Both the position numbers and the translations under genes were made by a program. 64,000 nucleotides of DNA from Lachnospiraceae bacterium YSD2013. GTDB lineage: Bacteria > Bacillota > Clostridia > Lachnospirales > Lachnospiraceae. The stretch is taken from positions 124,001-188,000 of the forward strand of contig FMTX01000007.1 in assembly GCA_900100895.1 (NCBI GenBank), in the 5' to 3' direction. The notes beneath the pieces were generated by a model. That model searched no databases and was not told where the DNA came from. It saw only the letters and a program-made list of their open reading frames with translations. This document shows, in pieces, positions 52,345 to 61,596 of this stretch (within the stretch, counting starts at the first letter, position 1; each line of letters begins with the position of its first letter).

Positions 52345-53412
52345 TTAACTCAACTCCTTTACAATCTTAAGAGCCGATTTTCCGTCACCAAATGGCAGAT
52401 AATCCGCTTCTAAAATCTGCTCTGAATTCAATCGCTCTAATATTTCATCACAACATGGTTTAGCCAATTGATTTCGATTACCGACCATCGTTTCCGGCCA
52501 CACGACAAAGTCCAATACAGTAACGCACTTTTTCTTAGCAAAAAATGCCTCTCTCTGCAAACCACCGGAATCAGTTACTACCTTTTTTGCCTCATTAACT
52601 AAATATATGCTTTCAAGATAACCGACCGGCTCTGTCATAATTACATTATTGAATCCAAATTGTTCTCTTATCTCTAACGCCCGCATTCTATTTCGTGGGT
52701 GTACCGGGTAAATCGTTGGTGAATCCAATGAATTCATAGCTTTTAAAATTTCATAGAGAGCACCCTCTCTATTTGTATTTTCTTCTCTATGGCACGTCAA
52801 ATAATAGAATTTCTTCGGGACCAGCACTTTATTACCAGATAAATCGAGTAGCTCTCCATTTTTTATACTAGCGATTTCAGAATACTGGCAAAATGCGTCA
52901 TACATAGGATCTCCTACCAGTCTTGCCCTATCACTCAAGCCTTCTCGTGTAAGTTCATCCATACTACTCTCTGTACAAGCCAAAAGCTTAGTCGAAATAT
53001 GGTCCACACAAACACGATTAATCTCTTCTGGATTAGTCATCACATGAAATCTAACTCCTGCCTCAACGTGGCATATCGGAACATGTAATTTTGCTGCTAC
53101 TAAAGCAGCTGCAAGAGTTGAATTGGTATCTCCGTATAGCAAAATCCAGTCTGGCTTTTCTTGAAGAACAACTTTCTCAATAGCAACCATCATACGCGCC
53201 GTCATCTCAGCATGAGAGCCACCCGAAATACCTAAGTTGTAATTAGGCTTAGGAATACTCAATTCATGAAAAAACATTTCTGACATGTTATAGTCATAAT
53301 GTTGACCGGTATGAACCAGCACCTCTTTGTGAACTTTTCTCAATTCTTTGCTCACAACAGCTGCTTTAATAAACTGGGGTCTTGCCCCCACTATAGATAG
53401 TACTTTTGCCAA
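52345..53412 (-). CDS. wecB: Non-hydrolysing UDP-sugar 2-epimerase (WecB/WbpI type)
   Basis: 355 residues. KVLSIVGARPQFIKAAVVSKEL, VHTGQHYDYNMSEMFFHEL, LLYGDTNSTLAAALVAAKL, CHVEAGVR and VTDSGGLQREAFF are the family hallmarks. The NLGISGGSHAEMTARMM stretch leans towards WbpI/WlbD, which make the mannose epimer of diacetamido uronates, rather than classic WecB. No ATG is available; the start is TTG with GGGGGAAGAG upstream, directly after the GT4 gene. It is distinct from the hydrolysing NeuC at 36042-37202. It may produce UDP-ManNAc or UDP-ManNAc3NAcA for this polymer. Confidence 0.85.
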   Translation of the reverse strand: MAKVLSIVGARPQFIKAAVVSKELRKVHKEVLVHTGQHYDYNMSEMFFHELSIPKPNYNLGISGGSHAEMTARMMVAIEKVVLQEKPDWILLYGDTNSTLAAALVAAKLHVPICHVEAGVRFHVMTNPEEINRVCVDHISTKLLACTESSMDELTREGLSDRARLVGDPMYDAFCQYSEIASIKNGELLDLSGNKVLVPKKFYYLTCHREENTNREGALYEILKAMNSLDSPTIYPVHPRNRMRALEIREQFGFNNVIMTEPVGYLESIYLVNEAKKVVTDSGGLQREAFFAKKKCVTVLDFVVWPETMVGNRNQLAKPCCDEILERLNSEQILEADYLPFGDGKSALKIVKELS

Positions 53413-53414
53413 GC

Positions 53415-54521
53415 TTATACTCTTCCCCCTATTTTTTCATACATTTCAATCAATTGTTCTTCCTGCGTTAACCAGTTAAATTCTTCCTCAACGGCCTTCC
53501 GTCCGTTCATTCCCATCGCTATAGCCACGGTAGGGTTATCCTTTAAATATACTATTGCGGACGCCACGGCATCTTCGTCATTAGGGTCTACACAAATGCC
53601 ACAGTCCCACTTATTTAATATCTCTTGCCATAAAGTAAAATTGGTACAGATAACAGGTAAACCAGCCATCATATACTCAAATAATTTAGTGTTTCCTATA
53701 GTTCCCAACATGCCACCAGTGTTATTAGACGGTTGCAATAATGCTAATCCTATATCAGATTTTTTTTGGATTTCAACAGCCTCCGTATAGCTTACCGCGC
53801 CATGATAATTTACCGACGCCCAAGAAGAATAGCCCTGAAGAGTTTTCAAGTATTCCTCGTCCGGCCATCCACACAATTCATACCTTGCTCCGGGAACTTT
53901 TCCGATAGCTTTAATTGCTATATCATGATTCCATTGAGATTCTATTCCACCCGTAAAGCATATTCTCAACCCACATTCCTTTTCAACAGGAGAAAACTCT
54001 GTGAGGCGAGGATAGTTAGTTATCTGCCATGTGTTTGGATTTATCCGCCTTAGCATATCAACTATGTGAGGCGTTACCGATATTAAGCCGTCTAGTTCAT
54101 AAAAAACCTTTGTTGCATATTCTCTGTAAATCTTAGAAACTAGTCTTCTGCAAACTTTTGGAATCCACATTTTGTCATCCATCTGTTCAAGTGTGTTTTC
54201 ATGACTGTCAAATATTACTATTTTACCTTGCTTCTTTAATTTTTTTGCAAATGTAAGAAGTTCTGGGTCATGCAAATGATAAATATCGCAGTTCAACTTC
54301 ACAGCTTTTCTATACACTTTTCTTGTAAAAAACAACATGCGCTTTAGTCTGCTCTTAGGTTTTTTACCCACGCCGACAATATTCACTCCGTTGTCTATCC
54401 TATCTTCGCCTTGTGCAACAATATATACTTCGTACCCTCTCTCGGCCAACGAACAGCATTCCAGTCTAAAAATTCTTGCATCGTTGCTTTCATGAGCACT
54501 TGTCATATGACAAACTTTCAT
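53415..54521 (-). CDS. GT4 glycosyltransferase
   Basis: 368 residues, GT-B fold. The N-terminal domain begins KVCHMTSAHESNDARIFRLEC, and IYHLHDPELLTFAKKL is typical of family GT4. The C-terminal donor domain has RICFTGGIESQWNHD, then GNTKLFEYMMAGLPVICTNF with the E-x7-E type motif, and CGICVDPNDEDAVASAI. Cytoplasmic, retaining mechanism expected. It should add one sugar to the lipid-linked repeat. AGGTG lies seven bases before the ATG. Donor and acceptor cannot be derived. Confidence 0.85.
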   Translation of the reverse strand: MKVCHMTSAHESNDARIFRLECCSLAERGYEVYIVAQGEDRIDNGVNIVGVGKKPKSRLKRMLFFTRKVYRKAVKLNCDIYHLHDPELLTFAKKLKKQGKIVIFDSHENTLEQMDDKMWIPKVCRRLVSKIYREYATKVFYELDGLISVTPHIVDMLRRINPNTWQITNYPRLTEFSPVEKECGLRICFTGGIESQWNHDIAIKAIGKVPGARYELCGWPDEEYLKTLQGYSSWASVNYHGAVSYTEAVEIQKKSDIGLALLQPSNNTGGMLGTIGNTKLFEYMMAGLPVICTNFTLWQEILNKWDCGICVDPNDEDAVASAIVYLKDNPTVAIAMGMNGRKAVEEEFNWLTQEEQLIEMYEKIGGRV

Positions 54522-54535
54522 AATAAATCACCTGT

Positions 54536-55477
54536 TTAATTCTTATATCCAACTATTTTTTTAATGCGTGGCTTTAATATGCATAAAAAATCCGCCAAAA
54601 GAGATTGCTTAATTATATTGTAGTTAATTACTCTCTCCCCACCGAATTGTCTAAAAAAATTCTCTATACCTTCAATATTGGATCCTTCAAAGTCAAAAGC
54701 TTTAGAAACTTTGGATGCGTATTTTATCGCCTCCCAGAGAATATAGCTTTGAGCCCCGCTAGTTCTATATTTTGAGTCACTACCCCCAAATAGATAATAG
54801 CAACGCTCTGCATCATACAAAATAAACGCCCCTGCATGAACATTATTATTATCGTCGGCCGCTATAAATAATTTCCCATTTCCCCTTTCAATAGATGCAT
54901 CCATGATCCGTTTAATTAGGTCCTCTTCGCCTGGAATTCTTCGGCCTTGAACTTGATAAGTCACACGTAAAAGCTGAATCATCTTCTCTGTAGTAGGAGC
55001 CTCTAATAAATGTGTCTTCTTTTGTCCCGCCTTTATATTTTTCTTTGCGGTTTTGTTAAAGTTTTCATATACCAAATCCAAATCACGCAAATCACATATT
55101 CTATATGAAAAGCTCGGTTCAAATCTAAATCCCATCCACCGATACGGCAAAATATAATCGTTAGAACTATCCAAAAAGACGTTAACACTTTTGTGCTTTG
55201 GCAACTTTTCAAAGAGTTTACCAATGATTTCCTTCTGTTTACTCAGTTGCACATTTCCAACCTGATATGCCCTTATTTCATCCTTAATCCATACTCCTAG
55301 CGTCTGCGTACTAAAGGGCATACACATCCGTTTTCTTTTCATTACATAAGGAAGTCGTGCAATAATTTCTCCATTTTCTTCAATTGATACCTCATTCCAT
55401 TCACCTGGTGCTACAATATCTAGCCACCACGGTTGCTCAAATACACTATTTACACACTTAATAGAGTCACTAATCAT
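54536..55477 (-). CDS. FemAB/GNAT-like acyl- or aminoacyltransferase
   Basis: 313 residues. The start NSVFEQPWWLDIVAPGEW matches FemAB-like proteins of the PF13480 type. ENFNKTAKKNIKAGQKK lies in the middle, and GNGKLFIAADDNNNVHAGAFILYDAERCYYLFGGSDSKYRTSGAQSYILWEAI is the second GNAT lobe (quoted regions about 190-250). FDFEGSNIEGIENFFRQFGG is characteristic near the end. Relatives add amino acids to peptidoglycan or acyl groups to sugars. It overlaps the deacetylase gene by eight bases. The pair could replace an N-acetyl group by an amino-acid acyl group, which is inference. Confidence 0.75.
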   Translation of the reverse strand: MISDSIKCVNSVFEQPWWLDIVAPGEWNEVSIEENGEIIARLPYVMKRKRMCMPFSTQTLGVWIKDEIRAYQVGNVQLSKQKEIIGKLFEKLPKHKSVNVFLDSSNDYILPYRWMGFRFEPSFSYRICDLRDLDLVYENFNKTAKKNIKAGQKKTHLLEAPTTEKMIQLLRVTYQVQGRRIPGEEDLIKRIMDASIERGNGKLFIAADDNNNVHAGAFILYDAERCYYLFGGSDSKYRTSGAQSYILWEAIKYASKVSKAFDFEGSNIEGIENFFRQFGGERVINYNIIKQSLLADFLCILKPRIKKIVGYKN

Positions 55478-56279
55478 GGCTTTTCAACATCCTAACCGCT
55501 TCCTCAAATGAAATAAATGAATCTTCATTTGAATTACATATATATTCAATGAACCATAAATACCAGTTCCTATATGCTTTATATTCCTTTCTAAAATAGA
55601 TATCATGAAATAGCACAGTGATGAATTCAAGTTTATTGCATTTTGCTTCGCTGATGATTTTGATAGTTTCTCGCTTAGCCATTTCAAGATTCTCTGGCAA
55701 ATAGGAGTCCATTATGGTTACCGGGAACTCGCACATCCCATCAATAAAATATGGCGACTTTACCATGTACCCCTTTTCTTTATCAAAATCGGTACTGTCA
55801 TAAGCGTATCCAGCATGTGCCAACAGTTTAAAGGTTTCGTCATTAAATCTTACATAATGCATCCTTATACCATCAGGCCCATATCCCATCAGCTTGCAGA
55901 ACCGCTCTTTTTCTTCGCCTATACCACAAATCTCATCAAAGCATATACCATGAACTCCAACCGAAAAGCCTTCATTTTTGAGTTTTGCAATGTATCTTTT
56001 GCAAGTTTCATATGAATATGACAGAGCCAGTCCATTTCTCATTCCAAAAAAGAATGTCGACGGGATATTATTAATAGCATCGAATTTCTGGAGACTTTCC
56101 ACCCCGTTTCTTTCTTTTGCGAAGCAAGATCCGATTCTTCCCAGCCACTCTCCAAGTGATATTCGCCGTCTCAAAAGTTTTATCGTTTCTCGAATCCATA
56201 ACTTTGGGTAATATAAATCTTTAATCCAATGCTCTTTACCTAATAGATGATCTACATCATGAGATATAATTACATACAA
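55470..56279 (-). CDS. Polysaccharide deacetylase-like protein (CE4/NodB fold)
   Basis: 269 residues. The N-terminus YVIISHDVDHLLG carries the catalytic Asp and metal His (His7, Asp8). PSTFFFGMRNG, GFSVGVHGICFDEI and GIRMHYVRFNDETF follow in NodB order. FITVLFHDIYF is the C-terminal His motif. No signal peptide, so the substrate is probably intracellular and lipid-linked. The start is TTG with AAGGAG ten bases upstream; the apparent ATG nearby is out of frame. It is coupled to the FemAB-like gene. Confidence 0.78.
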   Translation of the reverse strand: MYVIISHDVDHLLGKEHWIKDLYYPKLWIRETIKLLRRRISLGEWLGRIGSCFAKERNGVESLQKFDAINNIPSTFFFGMRNGLALSYSYETCKRYIAKLKNEGFSVGVHGICFDEICGIGEEKERFCKLMGYGPDGIRMHYVRFNDETFKLLAHAGYAYDSTDFDKEKGYMVKSPYFIDGMCEFPVTIMDSYLPENLEMAKRETIKIISEAKCNKLEFITVLFHDIYFRKEYKAYRNWYLWFIEYICNSNEDSFISFEEAVRMLKSHD

Positions 56280-56317
56280 AACTGTTCGTCTCCTTAACTA
56301 TATGCTCATACTTTCTT

Positions 56318-57631
56318 CTAAAGTACCTCTATATTATCCTTCGCTCCCAGAGCCTTAGTAACATTCTTAGTGTCAAACACTGCTTTTGCATTCTTCTGCA
56401 CCATATCATAGTCCACGTTTGTATGCGCAGTCGTAACCATCACAAGGTCATATTCAGCTACGGTTTCGGGTGTAAGAGCCTTTATTCCTTCGCGGAATAC
56501 ACCGTGTTCCTTATACTTCGGAATCCAGGGATCATAAAAATCTACGTTAGCTCCGACTTTTTCCAATTCTTCAATTACTCTTATTGCGGGGCTCTCTCTG
56601 TAATCATCTATATCCTGCTTATAAGCAACTCCAAGCACCAGCACCTTGGCTCCGTTTATTGCTTTCTTGTGTCTGTTAAGAATATGCATTGCTCTCTCAA
56701 CACAGTATGCGGGCTGACCATCATTGATGACCATACTATTCTCTATAAGAGTAGTGTGGAATCCATATTCTCTAGCCTTCCAAGTAAGGTAGTAAGGATC
56801 AAGAGGAATGCAGTGTCCGCCGAGACCTGGACCGGGATAGAAAGCCTGAAATCCATAAGGCTTAGTCTTCGCAGCATCTACCACTTCCCATACTGAAATG
56901 CCCATCTTGTGGCACAGTCTGCCGAGCTCGTTTATAAGACCTATGTTAATATTTCTATATGTGTTTTCAAGAATCTTCTCCATCTCTGCCACCGCAGGGG
57001 AAGATACTTCCTGAATATCACTCTCAAGTACAGCTCGATACATCGTAGCGATTACTTCAGTAGCATCTTTTCCAATTCCGCCTACTACCTTGGGAGTGTT
57101 CTTTGTCTTATAAATAAGGTTACCGGGATCAACCCTTTCCGGGGAGAAGCCCAGATAAAAATCTTTGCCACATTTTAAGCCCGAACCTTCTTCCAGTATG
57201 GGCTTAATCAATTCTTCAGTTGTTCCCGGATATGTGGTGCTCTCAAGCACTACCATGGTATTCTTGGTAAGATACTTGGAGATAGCTTCTGCTGAAGATT
57301 TAACATAACTAATATCCGGCTCCTGATGAGAGTCAAGCGGAGTAGGAACACAAATTGCTACAAAGTCTACCTCTTTTATAAAAGAAAAATCAGATGTTGC
57401 CGATAACTTTCCTTCTTTGACAAGTTTTTCAAGGTCTGTATCCACTACATCTCCTATATAATTGTGTCCTGAATTAACCGAATCTACTTTTGATTTCTGC
57501 ACATCAAATCCGATCGTCTTGAATCCGGCCTTAGCTTTTTCAACCGCTAGAGGAAGTCCTACGTAGCCCAATCCTACGACACCACATATAATTTCTTTTC
57601 TCGCTATTTTGTCAAGTAATAACTGCTTCAT
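56318..57631 (-). CDS. UDP-N-acetylhexosamine 6-dehydrogenase (WbpA/WecC type)
   Basis: 437 residues. GVVGLGYVGLPLAVEKAKAG binds NAD. ICVPTPLDSHQEPDISYV, STTYPGTTEELI and GFSPERVDPGN follow, and GPGLGGHCIPLDPYYL holds the catalytic Cys. VLGVAYKQDIDDYRESPA begins the C-terminal domain. This is the UDP-glucose/GDP-mannose dehydrogenase family; the PGLGGHCIPLDPYYL form favours N-acetylated substrates. The start at 57631 (MKQLLLDK) is used because AAGGAG lies 12 bases upstream; the frame opens earlier without support. It should make UDP-GlcNAcA for the diacetamido uronate branch with WbpD- and WbpE-like enzymes. Confidence 0.88.
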   Translation of the reverse strand: MKQLLLDKIARKEIICGVVGLGYVGLPLAVEKAKAGFKTIGFDVQKSKVDSVNSGHNYIGDVVDTDLEKLVKEGKLSATSDFSFIKEVDFVAICVPTPLDSHQEPDISYVKSSAEAISKYLTKNTMVVLESTTYPGTTEELIKPILEEGSGLKCGKDFYLGFSPERVDPGNLIYKTKNTPKVVGGIGKDATEVIATMYRAVLESDIQEVSSPAVAEMEKILENTYRNINIGLINELGRLCHKMGISVWEVVDAAKTKPYGFQAFYPGPGLGGHCIPLDPYYLTWKAREYGFHTTLIENSMVINDGQPAYCVERAMHILNRHKKAINGAKVLVLGVAYKQDIDDYRESPAIRVIEELEKVGANVDFYDPWIPKYKEHGVFREGIKALTPETVAEYDLVMVTTAHTNVDYDMVQKNAKAVFDTKNVTKALGAKDNIEVL

Positions 57632-57723
57632 TTTAAAATTCATCTCCTTGCAATTTATATATAACAAACCACTTCGTGCTTTATTATCGCGAATTCTCAA
57701 ACAAATACCTTACGTTCGTTAAG

Positions 57724-58230
57724 TTAAGTAAATTTTTCAACTATATTCCCATATTCATCTACTCTTCCAACTGCTCTTGCAGGCACGCCTGCCACAAGCG
57801 TGTAATCTGGAACATCTTTGGTTACTACTGCCCCCGCAGCAATCATGGCACATTTTCCTACAGTATGGCCACATACAATTGTGGCGTTTGCCCCAATTGT
57901 TGCGCCTTCTTTTACGAGAGTTTTCTTATAATTATCGTGACCTTTAGGATACCTCGCTCTCGGTGTTAAATCATTTGTAAATACACATGACGGACCACAG
58001 AATACTCCAGCTTCAAGTTCTACTCCCTCATATATGGAAACATTATTCTGAATTTTGCACTCATTGCCAATTGTAACATTATTGGATACATTCACATTCT
58101 GCCCAAGCGAACAATTTTCTCCAATAATTGCTCCTTTTTGTATATGGCAAAAATGCCATATCTTTGTTCCACTACCAATCTTTACACCGTCATCTATATA
58201 ACTACTTTCGTGTATATAATAATCGCTCAT
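57724..58230 (-). CDS. WbpD/WlbB-like N-acetyltransferase (hexapeptide repeat)
   Basis: 168 residues, left-handed beta-helix. [20 protein letters not shown] is the WbpD/WlbB start. [34 protein letters not shown] follows, then [14 protein letters not shown]. The family acetylates the 3-amino group of UDP-2-acetamido-3-amino-2,3-dideoxyglucuronate. AAGGGACAATATAT precedes the ATG. It lies directly upstream of the dehydrogenase gene in the reading direction, supporting one pathway. The matching aminotransferase is probably the one at 30072-31202. Confidence 0.85.
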   Translation of the reverse strand: MSDYYIHESSYIDDGVKIGSGTKIWHFCHIQKGAIIGENCSLGQNVNVSNNVTIGNECKIQNNVSIYEGVELEAGVFCGPSCVFTNDLTPRARYPKGHDNYKKTLVKEGATIGANATIVCGHTVGKCAMIAAGAVVTKDVPDYTLVAGVPARAVGRVDEYGNIVEKFT

Positions 58231-58251
58231 ATATATTGTCCCTTAATTCTA

Positions 58252-59463
58252 TTACTCTAACACTCTAATTAGTCTTTCCGATAACACATCGAAATTATAT
58301 TTTTCCTCAGCCGCAGTCCTCGCATTAATACCGTATTGAGACAAATCTTTTTGAAGCATATCATCCAATGCCCCAGCTTTTGAAGTTGCATCACCACCAT
58401 TTGCGCATTCCCCGGAGTTAGTTTCAATCGCAGGATTATACCGGCATTCAAAATCGCAAAAAATGGGCTTTCCTGCTGCAAAATAGTCGAACATCTTATT
58501 CATACTGCTTCCAAATCTGAATATCGATGACTCAAAGCTATGTAACAAATTTATGTCCGCCTTGGATGAAATGTATGCAACATACTTCTTGTCTACTCCC
58601 CCTTTAAAAGTAACATTTGAAATGTGTTCTTCCTCTACTCTTTTTTCTAAAAGGTGCCGTTCGTCTCCTTCACCCCATATAAGAAATCTAACTTTGGGAT
58701 TTCGAACTGCCTTGGCTATATCAAGTAGCATTCCAAGATTATTAACTTTTCTAATTGACCCTACATAAACAGCTTTAATCGTATCTAAATCATCTAAATC
58801 TTTATCAGCTATTGTATAGTGCGTCTTATTATAATCAAACGCTTCTAAATCCACCCCATTGTTTATGAAGTATACTCTACTCTCCGGTACCGACTTCTCC
58901 CAATGTTGCTCTCGTATATAGTCATATGCGCCTTCCATAGAGAATATTACAGAATCGGCACGAGTATAAATCCATTTTTCAATTCTTCTAAGATAAAATA
59001 CCGCCGGATTACATTTTCCAGCTATACCGTATGCGATAAGCGTTTCCGGCCACAAATCGGTTATCTGTGCAACTGCTTTAGCTCCATACTTTCGAGCCAA
59101 TTTAATTCCTTGGCGACACGCTTGCAAAGTCATGGAACATGCCAAAACTGCGTCCGGTCGTTCATATTGCTTACAAACAGCCGGAAGTTTTCTGGCAAAT
59201 TCCAGCATGTTAAGTATTCTTCTGATTCCGTTACCTTGATAACTTCTGCAAGTCACGTATACATACTTAACACCATCAACCGTCTCTTCTCTGAAAAGAT
59301 CGGCTCCGTTAGATAAATTCAAATCAGAATTATGTACTGAACTGGCGCAGAAGACGGTAACTGTATGTCCCTTCTCGCCTAACTTTCTTGCAAAGATAGT
59401 CTGTCTTGCAAGTGGATAGTACTTTGGAGGCACTGCGTAGTGATCTATAATCCAAATATTCAT
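58252..59463 (-). CDS. GT4 glycosyltransferase, WbuB/WcaI-like
   Basis: 403 residues. The start MNIWIIDHYAVPPKYYPLAR is typical of WbuB-type enzymes. VFCASSVHNSDLN, VAQITDLWPETLIAYG, FINNGVDLEAFDYNKTHY, AVYVGSIRKVNNL and RFGSSMNKMFDYFAAGKPIF (donor site) follow. These enzymes often add the second sugar, such as an N-acetylfucosamine-type residue, to the lipid-linked primer. GAGG five bases before the ATG. It follows the PglC-like gene by 55 bases, consistent with acting second. Confidence 0.87.
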   Translation of the reverse strand: MNIWIIDHYAVPPKYYPLARQTIFARKLGEKGHTVTVFCASSVHNSDLNLSNGADLFREETVDGVKYVYVTCRSYQGNGIRRILNMLEFARKLPAVCKQYERPDAVLACSMTLQACRQGIKLARKYGAKAVAQITDLWPETLIAYGIAGKCNPAVFYLRRIEKWIYTRADSVIFSMEGAYDYIREQHWEKSVPESRVYFINNGVDLEAFDYNKTHYTIADKDLDDLDTIKAVYVGSIRKVNNLGMLLDIAKAVRNPKVRFLIWGEGDERHLLEKRVEEEHISNVTFKGGVDKKYVAYISSKADINLLHSFESSIFRFGSSMNKMFDYFAAGKPIFCDFECRYNPAIETNSGECANGGDATSKAGALDDMLQKDLSQYGINARTAAEEKYNFDVLSERLIRVLE

Positions 59464-59518
59464 AGTTACCTCAAATAGTTATAATAAACGAAATTGTCAA
59501 TCGGCAAAATCTTTGTTT

Positions 59519-60232
59519 TCAACAACCTGCATCCTTTAGAATGCTGATAGCCATAGCTTGTTTGATATCGTATTCGTCTTTGTTAATCACGCCTTGCTTA
59601 AGCAAGTAATCGCCATAATCATCCGTGATATCCGTCTCCTGACTATTACCCTTACCTAAAACCGCTTTTATCAAGTCTATAATAGTCTTAAATACAATCT
59701 CACAGTCGGTGGCAAACGTTATTCTATCTATATACTGCAAATCCCAGCGAAATTTGTCTTCCCATGCTATAGCGTTACGGCCTTTAGCCTGTGCCAGACC
59801 TGTTAGCCCCGGTTTGGCTGTATGACGAAGTCGAATCTCGTCAGACATAAATACCATGTCCCGCACCAATTGCGGCCTGGGACCCACAAAGCTCATGTCA
59901 CCCTTTAATATGTTAATTAATTCCGGCAATTCGTCAAGACTGGTTGATCGTAAGAATTTCCCGTAACCATTAAGTCTTTCTTCATCCGAAAGAAGATTTC
60001 CTCTCTCGTCCTTTTTATTACTCATAGAACGGAACTTAATAAGTTTAAATATCTTCTCATCAAGCCCCGGCCTTGGCTGTGTAAAAAATGGATTTCCACC
60101 CATCATTACAGCTCCCATAACCACAAGGATTGTTAGTAGCGGAAGGAGTATAAATAAGAATAATAACGAAAATAGTATATCCAAAAACCGCTTAACATAT
60201 CTCTCATACTTGCTTTTTACTCTGGAATGCAT
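59519..60232 (-). CDS. pglC: Phosphoglycosyl transferase, PglC-like (small monotopic)
   Basis: 237 residues. YERYVKRFLDILFSLLFLFILLPLL is the re-entrant membrane helix. PFFTQPRPGLDEKIFKLIKFRSM, STSLDELPELINILKGDMSFVGPRPQL (catalytic Asp-Glu region) and AKPGLTGLAQAKGRNAI follow. It transfers a sugar phosphate, probably of a bacillosamine-type sugar, onto undecaprenyl phosphate to start assembly. The PglE-like aminotransferase gene just upstream (60272-61513) supports that donor. The C-terminal tail of about 45 residues is longer than in minimal PglC. A second, distinct phosphoglycosyl transferase is encoded at 62546-63247. Confidence 0.88.
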   Translation of the reverse strand: MHSRVKSKYERYVKRFLDILFSLLFLFILLPLLTILVVMGAVMMGGNPFFTQPRPGLDEKIFKLIKFRSMSNKKDERGNLLSDEERLNGYGKFLRSTSLDELPELINILKGDMSFVGPRPQLVRDMVFMSDEIRLRHTAKPGLTGLAQAKGRNAIAWEDKFRWDLQYIDRITFATDCEIVFKTIIDLIKAVLGKGNSQETDITDDYGDYLLKQGVINKDEYDIKQAMAISILKDAGC

Positions 60233-60271
60233 CTCGTCACACGATTTATCCTTTACTACTATTCGCTTGCT

Positions 60272-61513
60272 CTATTCAAAGCACTTACGAATTACCTCGA
60301 TTATTCTATCCTGCTGTTCGGCTGTCATTTTGTTATCACTGGGCAAGCATAAACCTCGTTCAAATATGTCAGAACCGACATCTTTGCCAGAGCCATCGCC
60401 AACCCTGTCGGGCACAAATGCGTTCTTACTGTAAATGGGTTGCAAATGCATAGGTTTCCATATTGGGCGACCTTCTGCATTAATACTTCCAATTACATCC
60501 AAAATTTCCGAAGGACATGTTTTGCCGGGCTCAGTTTCATAACTGACATCTCGATCACTTCTAATCTGTCTGCACATTGCTTCGGGCTTTATAAGTGCAC
60601 ATGAAAGCCAATAATTGGGGGCACTATTTGTTGCATCATAGGGATTCATTGAAATCGGCAAGTCACTGAAAGCTTCTTTATAACGTTTATAAATCGCCTT
60701 CTTCTGTTCAATATGTTCCTCTATGTATGGAATCTGTCCTCTCACAATACCGGCTATGACATTGCTCATTCTATAATTATATCCCAGTTCTTCATGCTGA
60801 TACCAAGGTGCTGCTTCTCTGGCTTGTGTCGACCACTTTCTGGCTCTATCGGCATCTTGCTCATTACGACATAGTATCATACCTCCCGATGAACCTGTAA
60901 TAATCTTATTACCATTAAAGGATATTATACCATAATCACCAAAAGTACCTGTCTGTTGCCCTTTATATGATGCACCCAAAGACTCCGCTGCATCTTCAAT
61001 CAAAAGTGCATTATGTTTATCACATATTTCACGTATCTCACCAATTTTGCCCGGTGTTCCATAAAGATGTGCTACGACAACTAATCGAACTTCAGGATAT
61101 ATTTCAAACGCCTTTTCAAGAGCCTTGGGGCTCATATTCCAAGTATCGTATTCTGTATCAATGAATACAGCTTCTCCGCCTTCATACGCAATTGGGTTAA
61201 CCGTCGCATCAAAAGTCATATCAGAAGCAAAGACTTTCTTTCCCTCTAAAGTTCCGTGTCCAACCGCAGAGCGCCCATACAGTCGCTCTCCCGCAAGTTT
61301 AGTAGCCAAATGAAGCGCAGCGGTGCCTGATGATAATGCTACGGCATAATTGCATCCCACTTTATCACAGATCATTCGTTCTGCCTCATCGATATTCTCA
61401 CCCAGAGTAGACATCCAGTTGGTCTCAAAGGCCTCTTGCATGTATTTGAGTTCATCGCCGTGCATAGTAGGCGATGAAAGATATACTTTTTTTTCAAACG
61501 GAACTTTAATCAT
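60272..61513 (-). CDS. PglE-like UDP-4-keto-sugar aminotransferase (DegT family)
   Basis: 413 residues. KKVYLSSPTMHGDELKYM opens the protein and SSGTAALHLATKLAG binds phosphate. LLIEDAAESLGASY and FNGNKIITGSSGGM hold the Asp and Schiff-base Lys203. An insert near residue 80 (RLYGRSAVGHGTLEGKK) is typical of a PglE/LegC subgroup. It should make UDP-4-amino-4,6-dideoxy-GlcNAc, the precursor of bacillosamine. No PglF-type membrane dehydratase is in the window, but the dehydratases at 18637 and 34134 might serve. GAGG lies eleven bases before the ATG. Confidence 0.82.
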   Translation of the reverse strand: MIKVPFEKKVYLSSPTMHGDELKYMQEAFETNWMSTLGENIDEAERMICDKVGCNYAVALSSGTAALHLATKLAGERLYGRSAVGHGTLEGKKVFASDMTFDATVNPIAYEGGEAVFIDTEYDTWNMSPKALEKAFEIYPEVRLVVVAHLYGTPGKIGEIREICDKHNALLIEDAAESLGASYKGQQTGTFGDYGIISFNGNKIITGSSGGMILCRNEQDADRARKWSTQAREAAPWYQHEELGYNYRMSNVIAGIVRGQIPYIEEHIEQKKAIYKRYKEAFSDLPISMNPYDATNSAPNYWLSCALIKPEAMCRQIRSDRDVSYETEPGKTCPSEILDVIGSINAEGRPIWKPMHLQPIYSKNAFVPDRVGDGSGKDVGSDIFERGLCLPSDNKMTAEQQDRIIEVIRKCFE

Positions 61514-61596
61514 AAGCGCAAATTCCTCGTAATTCTTATTCTAATATAGTCAAGCCAATCATCTAGGTAACTTGTTTTCATCTGCAAAGGGAAAAT

